Of a stretch of DNA of 64,000 nucleotides, positions 29,836 to 38,489 are shown in pieces. Origin of the DNA: Rhizobium sp. WYJ-E13. Its GTDB lineage: Bacteria > Pseudomonadota > Alphaproteobacteria > Rhizobiales > Rhizobiaceae. The notes under the pieces were generated by a model. It worked only from the letters and a program-made list of their open reading frames with translations. It was not told where the DNA came from and did not search any database. The DNA lies in NCBI RefSeq assembly GCF_018987265.1, contig NZ_CP076853.1, forward strand, positions 3,661,501-3,725,500. Direction: 5' to 3'. How positions within the stretch are numbered: position 1 is the stretch's first letter; the number at the start of each line of letters is the position of its first letter. The position numbers were made by a program, and so were the translations under genes.

Positions 29836-30543
29836 ATGCGTGTACTCGTCACCCGTCCCGCACATTCGGGTGAGCGAACCGCTCAACGTTTGCGTGAGCT
29901 GGGTCATGAGCCGTTGCTGCTGCCGCTCGCCCATCCCCTCCACGACATGGTAGCTGCTCGGCTGGCTCTGGAAACATCAACCGGGTCAATTGCCATAACG
30001 AGCGCCGAAGCGGTGCGCACCTTGCAGGCTTTGGGCGAGGCACTTTCACCTCACCTTTCGCGCAGCCTTTTTGCCGTTGGCGAAACGACAGCCGACGAGG
30101 CACGGAAGCTGGGTTTCCGTTCTGTCACCGCATCATCAGGCAGCGGCCGTGAGCTTGCCGAACAGATCGCTGCAAGTAACGCCGGAGAGCTTCTCTATCT
30201 CGCCGGCAATCCGCGCGCAGGGACCTTCGAGACGCGACTGGCGGAGCTCGGGCACAACGTCTCGATTGCCGAATGTTACCGGATGGAGCCCGCCGCACCC
30301 AACCCGGAAGCCGTCACGACGCTCCTGACAGAGAATGCTCCGGATGCGGTTCTTTTTTACTCCCGCCAGACCGCTGGCAATTTCTTTCATATCCCGCAGG
30401 TAGAGTCCCTTTTTCTGCAGCTGCCGAAAATCCGTCTCATTTGTCTCAGCAACACTGTTGCGGAAGCTGTTCCATCGGTCTTGAAGAGAGCCCTGGAGAT
30501 TTCGCCAATGCCGGATGAAAAAAGCCTTTTGTCGCTGCTTTGA
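29836..30543 (+). CDS. hemD: Uroporphyrinogen-III synthase
   Basis: Cyclises hydroxymethylbilane to uroporphyrinogen III, the next step after HemC. A 235-residue two-domain protein with low sequence conservation. Recognisable are MRVLVTRPAHSGERTAQRLR, ITSAEAVRTL, the YLAGNPRAGTFETRL segment and CYRMEPAAP, all typical of HemD. It begins five bases after hemC, which fits co-translation. A mitofilin-type gene follows. Confidence 0.92.
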   Translation: MRVLVTRPAHSGERTAQRLRELGHEPLLLPLAHPLHDMVAARLALETSTGSIAITSAEAVRTLQALGEALSPHLSRSLFAVGETTADEARKLGFRSVTASSGSGRELAEQIAASNAGELLYLAGNPRAGTFETRLAELGHNVSIAECYRMEPAAPNPEAVTTLLTENAPDAVLFYSRQTAGNFFHIPQVESLFLQLPKIRLICLSNTVAEAVPSVLKRALEISPMPDEKSLLSLL

Positions 30544-30632
30544 AGGCTTTAGCCGCCCAATTTTGATCTAACCTCTTCCCTTAATTGTCATCCCTGTCTA
30601 GTTTCGTTGCAATGCAGGATAATGAGGACCTC

Positions 30633-31883
30633 ATGGTATCGGGAAATCCGCCACGCCACTCGAAGAGCTCCGACGAACCGGTCACGATCGACTTGGACGC
30701 GCAAGACTTCGCCTCGGCGAACGACCCCGAAAAACCTGCCGAAACGTCAGCGGAAGCAGCCGGTGATGCGCCAGTGATCGAAGCCGTTGCGGCTGCGGAA
30801 GCCGGAGGTGAGCCGCTTTCGGAACATGAGAGCGAGCGAGCAGCAGGAGCACAGGAAGAACCGCCGGCCAAAGAGCCTCCCCCGAGCGAAGCTGTGCGGC
30901 CAGCACCTCAGAAGGGTGCGGGCACTTCGGGTCTTATCGCCGCTGGCATCTTCGGCGGCCTCGTCGCCCTGCTTGGCGCTGGCGCGATCCAGTATGCCGG
31001 CTATTTGCCGAGCTCCTCGACCCATCAGACGAACTCTGGCGAATTGGCGGATCTCTCCGGCGAGATCGAAGGCCTCAAACAATCGGTCGCGAGCCTTGCC
31101 GCCAACCCACCACCGGCTGCCGATAGCAGTGCGCTCGAAAAGCGCGTCGCTGCTCTCGAAGCGGCCCCTCCGGCGCCGGCACCCGGCACCTCGACCGGCT
31201 CGGCCGATGCCGAAGCGCTCAACCAGAAGATTGCAGATTTGACAGCTGAGATCGATCAGCTGAAGACGAGCCTGGCGCAGACTACCGAGCAGCAGGCCTC
31301 AAACGGCGCCGATATTTCCAGCCGCCTCGCCGAAGCCGAAAAGAAGCTGAACGAACCGCGCGAGGATGTCGCCGTTGCTCGCGCCATCGCCGCCGCGGCT
31401 CTCAAGGCCGCGATCGACCGAGGCGGCCCCTTCATCGCCGAACTCGATACGTTTGCCGGCGTGGCGCCAGATGATCCGGCCGCGACCGATCTGCGCAACT
31501 TTGCCGAAACCGGCGTACCCTCGCGCGCCGAACTGATCCGTCAGGTTCCCGATGTCGCCACCGCCATCGTCGAATCCGTTAACCAGCCTGATCCCAACCA
31601 GAGCTGGTCGGACCGGCTGATGTCGAGCGCCAAATCGCTGGTGTCGGTCCGTCCCGTCGGTAATGTCGAAGGCGAAAGTGTCGAAGCGATCGCCGCACGC
31701 ATGGAGGACAAGGTGAAAAACGGTGATCTGCCCGGTGCAGCCACCGAATGGAACAGCCTGCCCGCAACGGCAAAACAGGCTTCCGCCGCCTTCAAACAGT
31801 CGCTCGAAGCCCGCATCCGCGTTGAAGATCTCGTTGGCGGAGCTCTCTCCAAAGCCGTTTCCGGCACCGGCAAGGAAGGATGA
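30633..31883 (+). CDS. Mitofilin-family inner-membrane protein
   Basis: A 416-residue protein of the alphaproteobacterial mitofilin (Mic60-like) family, linked by evolution to crista-junction proteins and proposed to shape intracytoplasmic membranes. The first 95 residues are acidic and Pro/Ala-rich. One transmembrane helix lies at about residues 98-124 (LIAAGIFGGLVALLGAGAI). A periplasmic coiled coil follows at about 130-235, and a conserved C-terminal domain ends the protein. The ATG at 30633 is preceded by AGGA at suitable spacing; ATG codons at 30585 and 30612 are weaker. Its stop overlaps the hemY-like start as ATGA. Confidence 0.85.
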   Translation: MVSGNPPRHSKSSDEPVTIDLDAQDFASANDPEKPAETSAEAAGDAPVIEAVAAAEAGGEPLSEHESERAAGAQEEPPAKEPPPSEAVRPAPQKGAGTSGLIAAGIFGGLVALLGAGAIQYAGYLPSSSTHQTNSGELADLSGEIEGLKQSVASLAANPPPAADSSALEKRVAALEAAPPAPAPGTSTGSADAEALNQKIADLTAEIDQLKTSLAQTTEQQASNGADISSRLAEAEKKLNEPREDVAVARAIAAAALKAAIDRGGPFIAELDTFAGVAPDDPAATDLRNFAETGVPSRAELIRQVPDVATAIVESVNQPDPNQSWSDRLMSSAKSLVSVRPVGNVEGESVEAIAARMEDKVKNGDLPGAATEWNSLPATAKQASAAFKQSLEARIRVEDLVGGALSKAVSGTGKEG

Positions 31884-33493
31884 GTATGGTCCGCCTGGTT
31901 ATCTTCGCGCTCCTCGTCCTCGTTCTTGCTTATGGTTTCTCCTGGCTTGCCGACCGCCCCGGCGATCTGTCGCTGATCTGGGAGGGTCAGATCTACCAGA
32001 CCAAGCTGATCGTTGCGGCAAGCGCCATCATCGCATTGATTGCCGCCGTCATGGCGGCGTGGTGGTTCGTCCGCCTGATCTGGACCTCGCCGCATTCGGT
32101 GACGCGTTATTTCCGTGCCCGCAAGCGCGATCGCGGCTATCAGGCGCTGTCGACCGGCCTCATCGCTGCCGGCGCGGGAAACTCACTGCTCGCCCGCAAG
32201 ATGGCGGCCCGCTCACGCGGTCTCATCCGCGCCGATCAGGAACCGCTGATCAATCTTCTGGAAGCACAGGCCGCTCTCATCGAAGGCCGCTATGACGAGG
32301 CCCGCTCCAAATTCGAGGCGATGGCCAATGACCCCGAAACACGCGAACTCGGCCTGCGCGGTCTTTACCTGGAGGCCAAGCGCCTCGGCGCCAACGAAGC
32401 GGCTCGTCAATACGCGGAAAAAGCCGCCGACAATGCGCCCTACCTGCCTTGGGCCGCACAGGCGACGCTCGAATATCGCAGCCAGTCCGGTCGCTGGGAT
32501 GACGCCATCCGGCTGCTGGAACAGCAAAAGGCCGCCAAGGTCGTCGAAAAGGCCGAAGCCAACCGCCTGCATGCCGTACTTCTGACCGCCCGCGCCGATG
32601 ACAAGCTGGAAAGCGACCCCGTCGGCGCGCGCGACGATGCCCAGCAGGCGCTGAAACTGTCGGCCGAATTCGTCCCCGCCGCGCTTATTGCCGCCAAGGC
32701 GCTTTTCCGTGAAGGCGGTATACGCAAGGCAGCCTCCATTCTCGAACAGACATGGAAGGCCGGGCCGCATCCGGAGATCGGCCGCATCTACGTTCGCGCC
32801 CGAAGCGGTGACTCCACGCTCGATCGGCTGAAGCGCGCCGAGCGGCTGGAGAGTATGCGGCCGAATAATGTGGAATCCCTCCTCATCGTCGCTCAGGCGG
32901 CGCTCGACGCGCAGGAATTTGCCAAGGCCCGTGCCAAGGCGGAAGCCGCCGCCCGTATCGAACCGCGCGAAGCAGCCTTCCTTCTGCTTGCGGATATCGA
33001 GGAAGCCGAAACCGGCGATCAGGGCCGTATGCGCCATTGGCTGGCACAGGCGCTGAAGGCACCGCGCGATCCGGCCTGGGTTGCCGATGGCTTCGTCTCT
33101 GACAAATGGCTTCCCGTCTCGCCGGTGACCGGCCGTCTCGACGCCTTCGAATGGAAGGCGCCTTTCGGTCAGCTGGAAGGACCGGTCGAGGAGGGTTCGA
33201 CCGCCCCCCTTGAAACGGCGCTGAAGACCTTGCCGCCGCTGCGCGAAACCCGGCCGGAAAGCGTGGTCAATGACCACCGCATCATCGAGCTGGAGCGGGC
33301 CGCAACGATTGCCGAAGCCGTGCGTCCGGTAACTCCTGCGCCCGCGCAGGCAAAAGCCGCCGAACCGTCTGCCTCCCGACCGTTGCCTCCTGCCCCCGAA
33401 CCAAAACCCTTCTTTGGCGGCCTGCCGGATGATCCCGGTGTCCGTGACCCCAAAATGGAACCGGAACCGAAGACACGGCTCCGTCTTTTCTGA
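31880..33493 (+). CDS. HemY N-terminal domain protein with TPR repeats
   Basis: A 537-residue inner-membrane protein of the HemY family (distinct from the Bacillus oxidase of the same name). Two hydrophobic helices fill about residues 3-22 and 40-65, followed by the HemY_N segment RARKRDRGYQALSTGL. Tetratricopeptide-type helices cover about 100-400. A Pro/Ala-rich C-terminal tail follows. It lies downstream of hemC and hemD, a conserved arrangement with unproven function in tetrapyrrole handling. The start overlaps the mitofilin stop as ATGA. Confidence 0.87.
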   Translation: MSMVRLVIFALLVLVLAYGFSWLADRPGDLSLIWEGQIYQTKLIVAASAIIALIAAVMAAWWFVRLIWTSPHSVTRYFRARKRDRGYQALSTGLIAAGAGNSLLARKMAARSRGLIRADQEPLINLLEAQAALIEGRYDEARSKFEAMANDPETRELGLRGLYLEAKRLGANEAARQYAEKAADNAPYLPWAAQATLEYRSQSGRWDDAIRLLEQQKAAKVVEKAEANRLHAVLLTARADDKLESDPVGARDDAQQALKLSAEFVPAALIAAKALFREGGIRKAASILEQTWKAGPHPEIGRIYVRARSGDSTLDRLKRAERLESMRPNNVESLLIVAQAALDAQEFAKARAKAEAAARIEPREAAFLLLADIEEAETGDQGRMRHWLAQALKAPRDPAWVADGFVSDKWLPVSPVTGRLDAFEWKAPFGQLEGPVEEGSTAPLETALKTLPPLRETRPESVVNDHRIIELERAATIAEAVRPVTPAPAQAKAAEPSASRPLPPAPEPKPFFGGLPDDPGVRDPKMEPEPKTRLRLF

Positions 33494-33511
33494 AATGGAA
33501 CGAAAAACCGC

Positions 33512-33997
33512 ATGCTCGAACGCTTTCAGGCCTTTTTCCAGCATCTGACCGCCGACCGTCCGAAATCAGGCTTTGCCCCCGATGATCCGCGCATCGCGGT
33601 CGCCGCGCTCTGTATGCAGGTCATGGAGGCCGACGGCCAGATCAAGGACAGCGAGAAGAAGCGACTGCGCAAGCTCCTGAAGGAGCAGTACGCGCTTGAT
33701 GGTAAGCAGCTCGACGCGCTGATGGCCGCGGGGCGTGAAGCCGAAAGCTCGGCGGTTGATTATTTCCGCTTCACGTCCGATCTTAAGAGACATCTCAATA
33801 CCGAACAGCGGCTGGAGCTGATCGGCATTCTCTGGGATATCGTCTATGCCGATGGCGAGCGCAGCGAGATGGAAGACCATGTGATCTGGCGGATCGCCGA
33901 TCTCCTGGGTGTTTCTTCCCGTGAGCGTATTCAGAAGCGGCAGGAGGCGGCCGCGCGGGTTACAGACGCACAGGTGGTGCAGGACGATGCCGACTGA
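33512..33997 (+). CDS. TerB-like domain protein
   Basis: A 161-residue, all-helical acidic protein of the TerB (tellurite resistance protein B, DjlA-like) family. The metal-binding TerB pattern of acidic residues at helix ends is visible in CMQVMEADGQIKDSEKKRL and in DIVYADGERSEMEDHVIW. No transmembrane part is present. Such solitary proteins are common in rhizobia and have no defined function. It follows the hemY-like gene by 18 bases and overlaps the glutamine amidotransferase start by 11 bases. Confidence 0.85.
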   Translation: MLERFQAFFQHLTADRPKSGFAPDDPRIAVAALCMQVMEADGQIKDSEKKRLRKLLKEQYALDGKQLDALMAAGREAESSAVDYFRFTSDLKRHLNTEQRLELIGILWDIVYADGERSEMEDHVIWRIADLLGVSSRERIQKRQEAAARVTDAQVVQDDAD

Positions 33998-34730
33998 CAG
34001 AATTATGAGACGCGATAAGCGCCCCATTCTCATCATTCTTCATCAGGAGCGTTCCAGCCCTGGTCGTGTCGGCCAGCTTCTCATCGAGAAAGGCTATGAT
34101 CTCGATATCCGACGCCCGGTACTCGGCGATAAGTTGCCCTCCACGCTTGATGATCATGCCGGTGCAGTGGTTTTCGGCGGCCCGATGAGCGCCAACGATC
34201 CCGATGAGTTCGTGAAAGCGGAGATCGACTGGCTGGAGATACCGCTCAAGGAAAACCGCCCCTATCTCGGCATCTGCCTTGGTGCACAGATGCTGGCGCG
34301 CCAGCTCGGCAGCAAGGTCACTGCCAATTGTGACGGGTCCACCGAGATCGGCTGGTATCCGCTGCATACGACCGAAAGGGGTCGGCTGCTGATGCACTGG
34401 CCGAAAATGGTCTATCACTTCCACCGGGAAGGATTTGAACTGCCGCATGGTGCCGAGCTGTTGGCATCCGGCGATGCTTATCCCAATCAGGCCTTCCGCT
34501 ACAATGGCAACGCCTGGGGCCTGCAGTTCCACGCGGAGCTGACACGGGTGATGATGCATCGCTGGGTGGTGCACGGCGCCCACCGCTTCATCCTGCCGAA
34601 TGCACAGCAGGGGCGCGAACATCTTGAAGGTCGCATGCTGTTCGATGCGCCGCTCAGAGCCTGGCTCGACGATTTCCTGGATATCGTCTTCGAAGGCAAG
34701 ACGGCGGCCGTTACGCCACTTCTCGCATAG
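33987..34730 (+). CDS. Class I glutamine amidotransferase-like protein
   Basis: A 247-residue class I glutamine amidotransferase (GATase1) domain without a synthetase partner domain. The nucleophile is Cys97 in YLGICLGAQMLA, the histidine is in LQFHAEL, and a GGPM oxyanion segment precedes them. This resembles GMP synthase-like or gamma-glutamyl hydrolase-like stand-alone proteins. The start at 33987 overlaps the TerB gene; ATG 34005 is an alternative. The substrate is unknown. Its last 20 bases overlap the end of the convergent MFS gene. Confidence 0.85.
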   Translation: MPTDRIMRRDKRPILIILHQERSSPGRVGQLLIEKGYDLDIRRPVLGDKLPSTLDDHAGAVVFGGPMSANDPDEFVKAEIDWLEIPLKENRPYLGICLGAQMLARQLGSKVTANCDGSTEIGWYPLHTTERGRLLMHWPKMVYHFHREGFELPHGAELLASGDAYPNQAFRYNGNAWGLQFHAELTRVMMHRWVVHGAHRFILPNAQQGREHLEGRMLFDAPLRAWLDDFLDIVFEGKTAAVTPLLA

Positions 34731-35955
34731 GCGCGGCAAGCGTATCGATCTTCCGCAGCTTCGGGAATCCGGTTGCCCATATTGCAGCAACGGCGAGCGT
34801 GCCAATCCCACCGATAATGACGGCAGGGACGGCGCCAAAAACCGAAGCCATCGTACCCGCGCGGAATTCCCCGAGCTCGTTGGAAGCGCCGACGAAGACC
34901 GTATTGACCGCGTTGACACGGCCACGCAGATGGTCCGGTGTCCAGAGCGCGATCAGACTTTCGCGAACATAGACGGAGATCATGTCCGCAGCGCCCATGA
35001 TGGCGAGCGCGGCAATGGAGACTTCGGTATTCGTCGACAAGCCGAAGACAATCGTACCGAGACCAAAGATGGCCACGCCGATGAACATGTACATCCCGGC
35101 CTTATGCTTAAGAGGATAAGCGGCAAGGAAAATTGCCATGATGATGGCGCCGACGCCAGGCGCCGAGCGAAGCAAGCCGAGGCCCCACGGCCCGAGCGTC
35201 AGGATATCGCGGGCAAAGATCGGCATCAGTGCCGTGGCACCGCCGAGGAGAACGGCGAAGAGATCGAGCGAGATGGCGCCGAGCACCACCCTCTCTTCTC
35301 GGATATAACGGAAGCCGCCGAGGATCATGTCCCAGCTCTTGGCCTCTCCCGCCGTCTTCTGCGGCGGCTTTGGAATCATGCAGAGCAGGATCGCACCGAG
35401 CGCGGAGAAGATAACGGCAACCCAATAGGCCGTCGAAGCGCTGACCCCATAAAGCAGACCGCCGAGCACGGGACCGGTTATGGCCGCGAGCTGCCAGGAC
35501 GACGAATTCCAGGCGATCGCATTGGAGAGATCCTTCTCCGGTACGAGGTTCGGCGCAAGCGACTGCACCGCCGGCGCCATGAAGGCACGCTCGATGCCGA
35601 AGACCAGTAGAACGATGAAGACCGGGATCGGCGAAAATGTGCCCGTAACCGTCATACCGAGCAAAACCAGCGTGCAGAGCGCACCGACGAGTGAACAGAT
35701 CGAGGCAATGGCGCGGCGATTGTGGCGATCGGCCACCGAACCGGTGACGAGGATGAGCACGAGGGACGGCAGGAACTGCACGAGCCCGATCAGGCCGAGA
35801 TAAATGGCGCTCCCCGTCTGATCATACATCTGCCAGCCCACCGCGACGCTGACGATCTGCTGCGAAAACGAGAGCAGGAATCGCGCGAAAAAGAAGCGCG
35901 TGTAGGACGGATGCCGGAACGCGGCAAAACGGTCTCCGGTGGGCGAAAGCGACAT
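34711..35955 (-). CDS. MFS transporter (EntS/MFS_3 type)
   Basis: A 414-residue major facilitator superfamily exporter with 12 predicted membrane helices, similar to the enterobactin exporter EntS/MFS_3 group. GSVADRHNRRAIA is the loop 2-3 signature. The sequence RHPSYTRFFFARFLLSFSQQ opens helix 1, and YVRESLIALWTPDHLRGRV is a further family motif. The start at 35955 (MSLSPTGDRFAAFRHP) was chosen over a longer frame to 36009. The cargo is unknown; siderophores and drugs are exported by relatives. It converges with the glutamine amidotransferase gene. Confidence 0.88.
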   Translation of the reverse strand: MSLSPTGDRFAAFRHPSYTRFFFARFLLSFSQQIVSVAVGWQMYDQTGSAIYLGLIGLVQFLPSLVLILVTGSVADRHNRRAIASICSLVGALCTLVLLGMTVTGTFSPIPVFIVLLVFGIERAFMAPAVQSLAPNLVPEKDLSNAIAWNSSSWQLAAITGPVLGGLLYGVSASTAYWVAVIFSALGAILLCMIPKPPQKTAGEAKSWDMILGGFRYIREERVVLGAISLDLFAVLLGGATALMPIFARDILTLGPWGLGLLRSAPGVGAIIMAIFLAAYPLKHKAGMYMFIGVAIFGLGTIVFGLSTNTEVSIAALAIMGAADMISVYVRESLIALWTPDHLRGRVNAVNTVFVGASNELGEFRAGTMASVFGAVPAVIIGGIGTLAVAAIWATGFPKLRKIDTLAAPMREVA

Positions 35956-36092
35956 AGAGCTTTTCCGAGGAAACGGCGCCAAAGCCGTGCAAAAGCGGCC
36001 GTTAAACATGATTCATCGTGCGGTTTCACACGGCACTTGCTCGTTTAGTCGCCAATGTCTACATGTCTGTCAACAACGAATTGGAGACGACG

Positions 36093-36383
36093 ATGATTGC
36101 GCTGTTTCAAACCATTGATTTGGCTTTGCAACTTTACACTTGGATCCTGATTGCCAGCGCTATCTTCTCCTGGCTCTATGCATTCAACGTCATCAATTCC
36201 AGCAATCAGTTCGTCAATCAGGTCGGAACGTTCCTCTATAACGTCACTGAACCCCTGCTGCGCCCGATCCGTCGCCTGCTGCCCAATCTCGGCGGCATCG
36301 ACATCTCGCCGATCATCCTTTTGCTGATCATCTTCTTCCTGCGTTCCTTCCTCTGGACGACGATCTATCCGCTCGTCGCTTGA
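36093..36383 (+). CDS. YggT family membrane protein
   Basis: A 96-residue integral membrane protein with two hydrophobic segments. The YggT signature is present: [15 protein letters not shown] and the conserved [30 protein letters not shown] forms the second segment. YggT proteins are linked to osmotic shock tolerance and to division-associated gene clusters, but their activity is undefined. The start at 36093 follows GGAGACGACG. Its TGA overlaps the start of the interrupted DUF167 gene as TTGA. Confidence 0.92.
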   Translation: MIALFQTIDLALQLYTWILIASAIFSWLYAFNVINSSNQFVNQVGTFLYNVTEPLLRPIRRLLPNLGGIDISPIILLLIIFFLRSFLWTTIYPLVA

Positions 36384-36499
36384 CCTCGCCCTGGAAGAAA
36401 TTTGACGATCATATCCGCCTAGCCGTCCGGCTGACGCCGAATGGCGGGCGGGATGCCATCGACGGTATCGAACCCGATGGCGAGGGCGGAATGCTGCTA

Positions 36500-36515
36500 G
36501 AGCGGGATGATTTTA
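36500..36515 (+). repeat. IS630-type terminal inverted repeat, left end
   Basis: GAGCGGGATGATTTTA, perfectly complementary to 37537-37552. It follows the TA at 36498-36499. The stop codon of transposase orfB (36513-36515) lies inside this repeat. Confidence 0.95.
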
Positions 36516-37109
36516 AGTCCGTTCATATCCGGCTTCCTTGAAGTAGTTTTGGCATTCCTGTGGTGAAACTGTCTTGAGGATGGCTGCGATGGCCTCGTCG
36601 ATCGCGTGGCGAGTTCTGGCCTGTGCCTCGCGTAGCCAGTGCTTGATCTTGGCAAAGAGCTTTTCGATGGGATTGAGGTCAGGGGAGTATTTGGGCAGGA
36701 AGAACAGTTTGGCCCCAGCCTTGCGGATCGCGGTGCGGATTGCTTTTGCCTTGTGTGAGCCCAGATTGTCCATCACGACGATATCGTCTGGCTTGAGTTC
36801 GGGGACCAGCACCTTTTCCACATAGATCAGGAACCGCTCGCCATTGATCGGGCCGTCGATGATCCATGGCGCGCTGACGCGGTCGGCGCGCAGGGCGGCA
36901 ATGAACGTCATGGTGTTCCAATGGCCGAAGGGCGCCTGACCGGGCAACCGTTCGCCGCGCGGCGCCCAGCCCCGGAGCGGCGCCATATTCGTCTTCGTCC
37001 AGGTTTCATCGATGAAGACGAGGCGGGCCGGATCGACATGATAGCGATGCTTCAGCCAGCGGTTCCGTCGGGCGGCGACATCGGGCCGCTCGCGCTCGTC
37101 GGCGACCAT
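36513..37109 (-). CDS. IS630-family transposase, orfB (DDE catalytic part)
   Basis: A 198-codon frame holding the catalytic domain. The DDE triad is visible: Asp in VFIDETW, Asp in VMDNLGSHK and Glu in [14 protein letters not shown]. The initial [18 protein letters not shown] equals the middle of the single-frame IS630 transposases, so this part is probably translated only as a fusion made by frameshifting from orfA. The ATG at 37109 is within the overlap and could also be used alone. Confidence 0.93.
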   Translation of the reverse strand: MVADERERPDVAARRNRWLKHRYHVDPARLVFIDETWTKTNMAPLRGWAPRGERLPGQAPFGHWNTMTFIAALRADRVSAPWIIDGPINGERFLIYVEKVLVPELKPDDIVVMDNLGSHKAKAIRTAIRKAGAKLFFLPKYSPDLNPIEKLFAKIKHWLREAQARTRHAIDEAIAAILKTVSPQECQNYFKEAGYERT

Positions 37110-37459
37110 TGTCTTTTTTTATAACTCAACCCTTCATCATGCACGAAGGTCCACACGGAGCGGTAATCGACCTTCAGGCCACGCTCGCCCAGTTCCGCGA
37201 CCAGCCCGCGCAGGGTAAAAGCCCGTGTGCGGCAGCGCTCGAGCAGCCACTCCTGATGCTCACCGGCGATCGCCCGTGGCTTGTGCCCGCCCATCTGACC
37301 GGGGGCTGCGCTGCCCGTCTGGCGAAAGCGCCGCACCCAATCGATCGCGGTGCTGATGCCAATCCCGAAGCGCTTCGCCGCTGCCCGGCAGGACAATCCT
37401 TCGCGCGTCACCGCGCCGACAACGCGTTCCCGCAAATCATCGGAAAAAGGTTTTGCCAT
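37052..37459 (-). CDS. IS630-family transposase, orfA (DNA-binding part)
   Basis: A 135-codon frame encoding the helix-turn-helix part, [17 protein letters not shown] then the [23 protein letters not shown] and a C-terminal READING of RRFRQTGS. The ATG at 37459 has a good AAAGGAGG ribosome site. A run of seven A on the coding strand (37114-37120), followed by G, fits a -1 ribosomal slip site that would join it to orfB and yield the usual full-length transposase. Confidence 0.9.
   Translation of the reverse strand: MAKPFSDDLRERVVGAVTREGLSCRAAAKRFGIGISTAIDWVRRFRQTGSAAPGQMGGHKPRAIAGEHQEWLLERCRTRAFTLRGLVAELGERGLKVDYRSVWTFVHDEGLSYKKRQWSPTSASGPMSPPDGTAG
37114..37120 (-). promoter_or_regulatory. 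Candidate -1 frameshift site in the transposase gene
   Basis: Seven consecutive A on the coding strand within the orfA-orfB overlap, read TAT-AAA-AAA-A then GAC. Slipping back by one base after the second AAA gives AAG-ACA-ATG and continues into orfB. Slippage at homopolymeric A is documented for IS630-family elements. Confidence 0.75.
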
Positions 37460-37536
37460 AAAGACCGGCCTCCTTTACCGGTCTCAATGGTGAAGCTGAT
37501 TTGCGGGAAAAAGGGAATCCCCTTTTCGATTCCATC

Positions 37537-37552
37537 TAAAATCATCCCGCTC
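37537..37552 (-). repeat. IS630-type terminal inverted repeat, right end
   Basis: The reverse complement of 36500-36515 over all 16 bases, followed by the second TA of the target duplication at 37553-37554. Confidence 0.95.
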
Positions 37553-37747
37553 TAAAAGCGCGCGTGACCGCCGTTCCGGAAAAGGGAAAAGCCAACAAGG
37601 CGCTCATCGCCCTCATCGCCAAATCGCTCGGCATCGCCAAATCCTCCGTCGATCTCGTCTCCGGCGACACATCGCGTAAAAAAATCCTCCGGATCGATGG
37701 CGACCCGGAGGATTTGATCAGAAAGCTTGAAACGCTTTTCGGCTAAA

Positions 37748-37797
37748 GCAATTCCAGCAAAAGTGTGCAGCGATTCTGCGTCCGGAATTGCATAAAA
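37748..37797. repeat. Rhizobial palindromic intergenic repeat (copy 2)
   Basis: Perfect 8-base arms GCAATTCC (37748-37755) and GGAATTGC (37784-37791) enclose AGCAAAAGTGTGCAGCG, close to the core of the repeat at 25243. It lies directly after the DUF167 stop and before the ppa end, and may act as a transcription barrier between the convergent genes. Confidence 0.75.
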
Positions 37798-37804
37798 GCT
37801 AGGA

Positions 37805-38341
37805 TCAGGCCTTTTCCTTCTTGGCGCGCTCGATCGCTTCGAGGATGAGCGCGCCGGCTTCCTTGGAATCGCCCCAGCCGTAGATCTTCACCCATTTGCC
37901 GGGTTCCAGATCCTTGTAGTGCTCGAAGAAGTGCTCGATCTGCTTCAGCGTAATTTCCGGAAGGTCGGTGTAGTCCGTGACCTTCTCATAACGCAGCGTC
38001 AGCTTGGGCGACGGAACGGCAATGATCTTCTCGTCCTTGCCGGAATTGTCTTCCATCTTCAGAACGCCGATCGGGCGGACGTTGATGACACAGCCCGGGA
38101 CCAGCGGGCGGGTGCTGGCGATCAGGACGTCGATCGGGTCGCCATCTTCCGAGAGCGTATGCGGTACGAAGCCATAGTTACCCGGATAGGTCATCGGCGT
38201 GTAGAGGAAACGGTCGACAACCAGCGTGCCGGCTTCCTTGTCCATTTCGTACTTGATCGGATGACCGCCGACCGGAACCTCGACGATAACGTTGACGTCT
38301 TCTGGTGGATTATTACCGATTGAAACGGCATCGATGCGCAT
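37805..38341 (-). CDS. ppa: Inorganic pyrophosphatase
   Basis: Soluble family I pyrophosphatase that hydrolyses pyrophosphate and pulls biosynthetic reactions forward. The 178-residue length is normal. The signature DGDPIDVL gives metal ligands Asp66, Asp68 and Asp71. [16 protein letters not shown] precedes it, and [10 protein letters not shown] lies near the C-terminus. A palindromic repeat lies just downstream. A 148-base spacer separates it from the GNAT gene located upstream of it on the same strand. Confidence 0.97.
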   Translation of the reverse strand: MRIDAVSIGNNPPEDVNVIVEVPVGGHPIKYEMDKEAGTLVVDRFLYTPMTYPGNYGFVPHTLSEDGDPIDVLIASTRPLVPGCVINVRPIGVLKMEDNSGKDEKIIAVPSPKLTLRYEKVTDYTDLPEITLKQIEHFFEHYKDLEPGKWVKIYGWGDSKEAGALILEAIERAKKEKA

Positions 38342-38489
38342 AAGAAACTCCCGCGAGGTTGAATTGGTCGCAGCCAGTTAATCGGTTTCATCTCGCAACG
38401 CAACATGCCTCGCAAGCAATGCTTAATATGCAAGGACATCCAAAAGTGGAATATTTGCAGTGTGAAATGGGTCGGTTGCGAAGCCGTAA

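Larger units (their letters stand above)
36500..37552 (-). mobile_element. IS630-family insertion sequence
   Basis: A 1053-bp element with perfect 16-base terminal inverted repeats, flanked by a TA target duplication (36498-36499 and 37553-37554), the hallmark of the IS630/Tc1/mariner superfamily. It encodes a transposase in two overlapping frames on the minus strand. The ends and both frames look intact, so it may be active. It sits inside a DUF167 gene. The element name within ISfinder could not be assigned without a search. Confidence 0.95.
36380..37746 (+). pseudogene. DUF167 (YggU-like) gene interrupted by an IS630-type element
   Basis: Two in-frame halves of one small gene flank an insertion. 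The 5' half is 36380-36499 (40 codons; TTG start overlapping the yggT stop) and encodes [19 protein letters not shown]. The 3' half is 37555-37746 and encodes KARVTAVPEKGKANKALIAL with the C-terminal RKKILRIDGDPEDL. Joining the halves after removing the element and one TA copy gives an uninterrupted 103-residue DUF167 protein. The function of YggU/DUF167 is unknown. As it stands the gene cannot give the full protein; a short 3' remnant from GTG 37564 could be translated at most. Confidence 0.95.
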
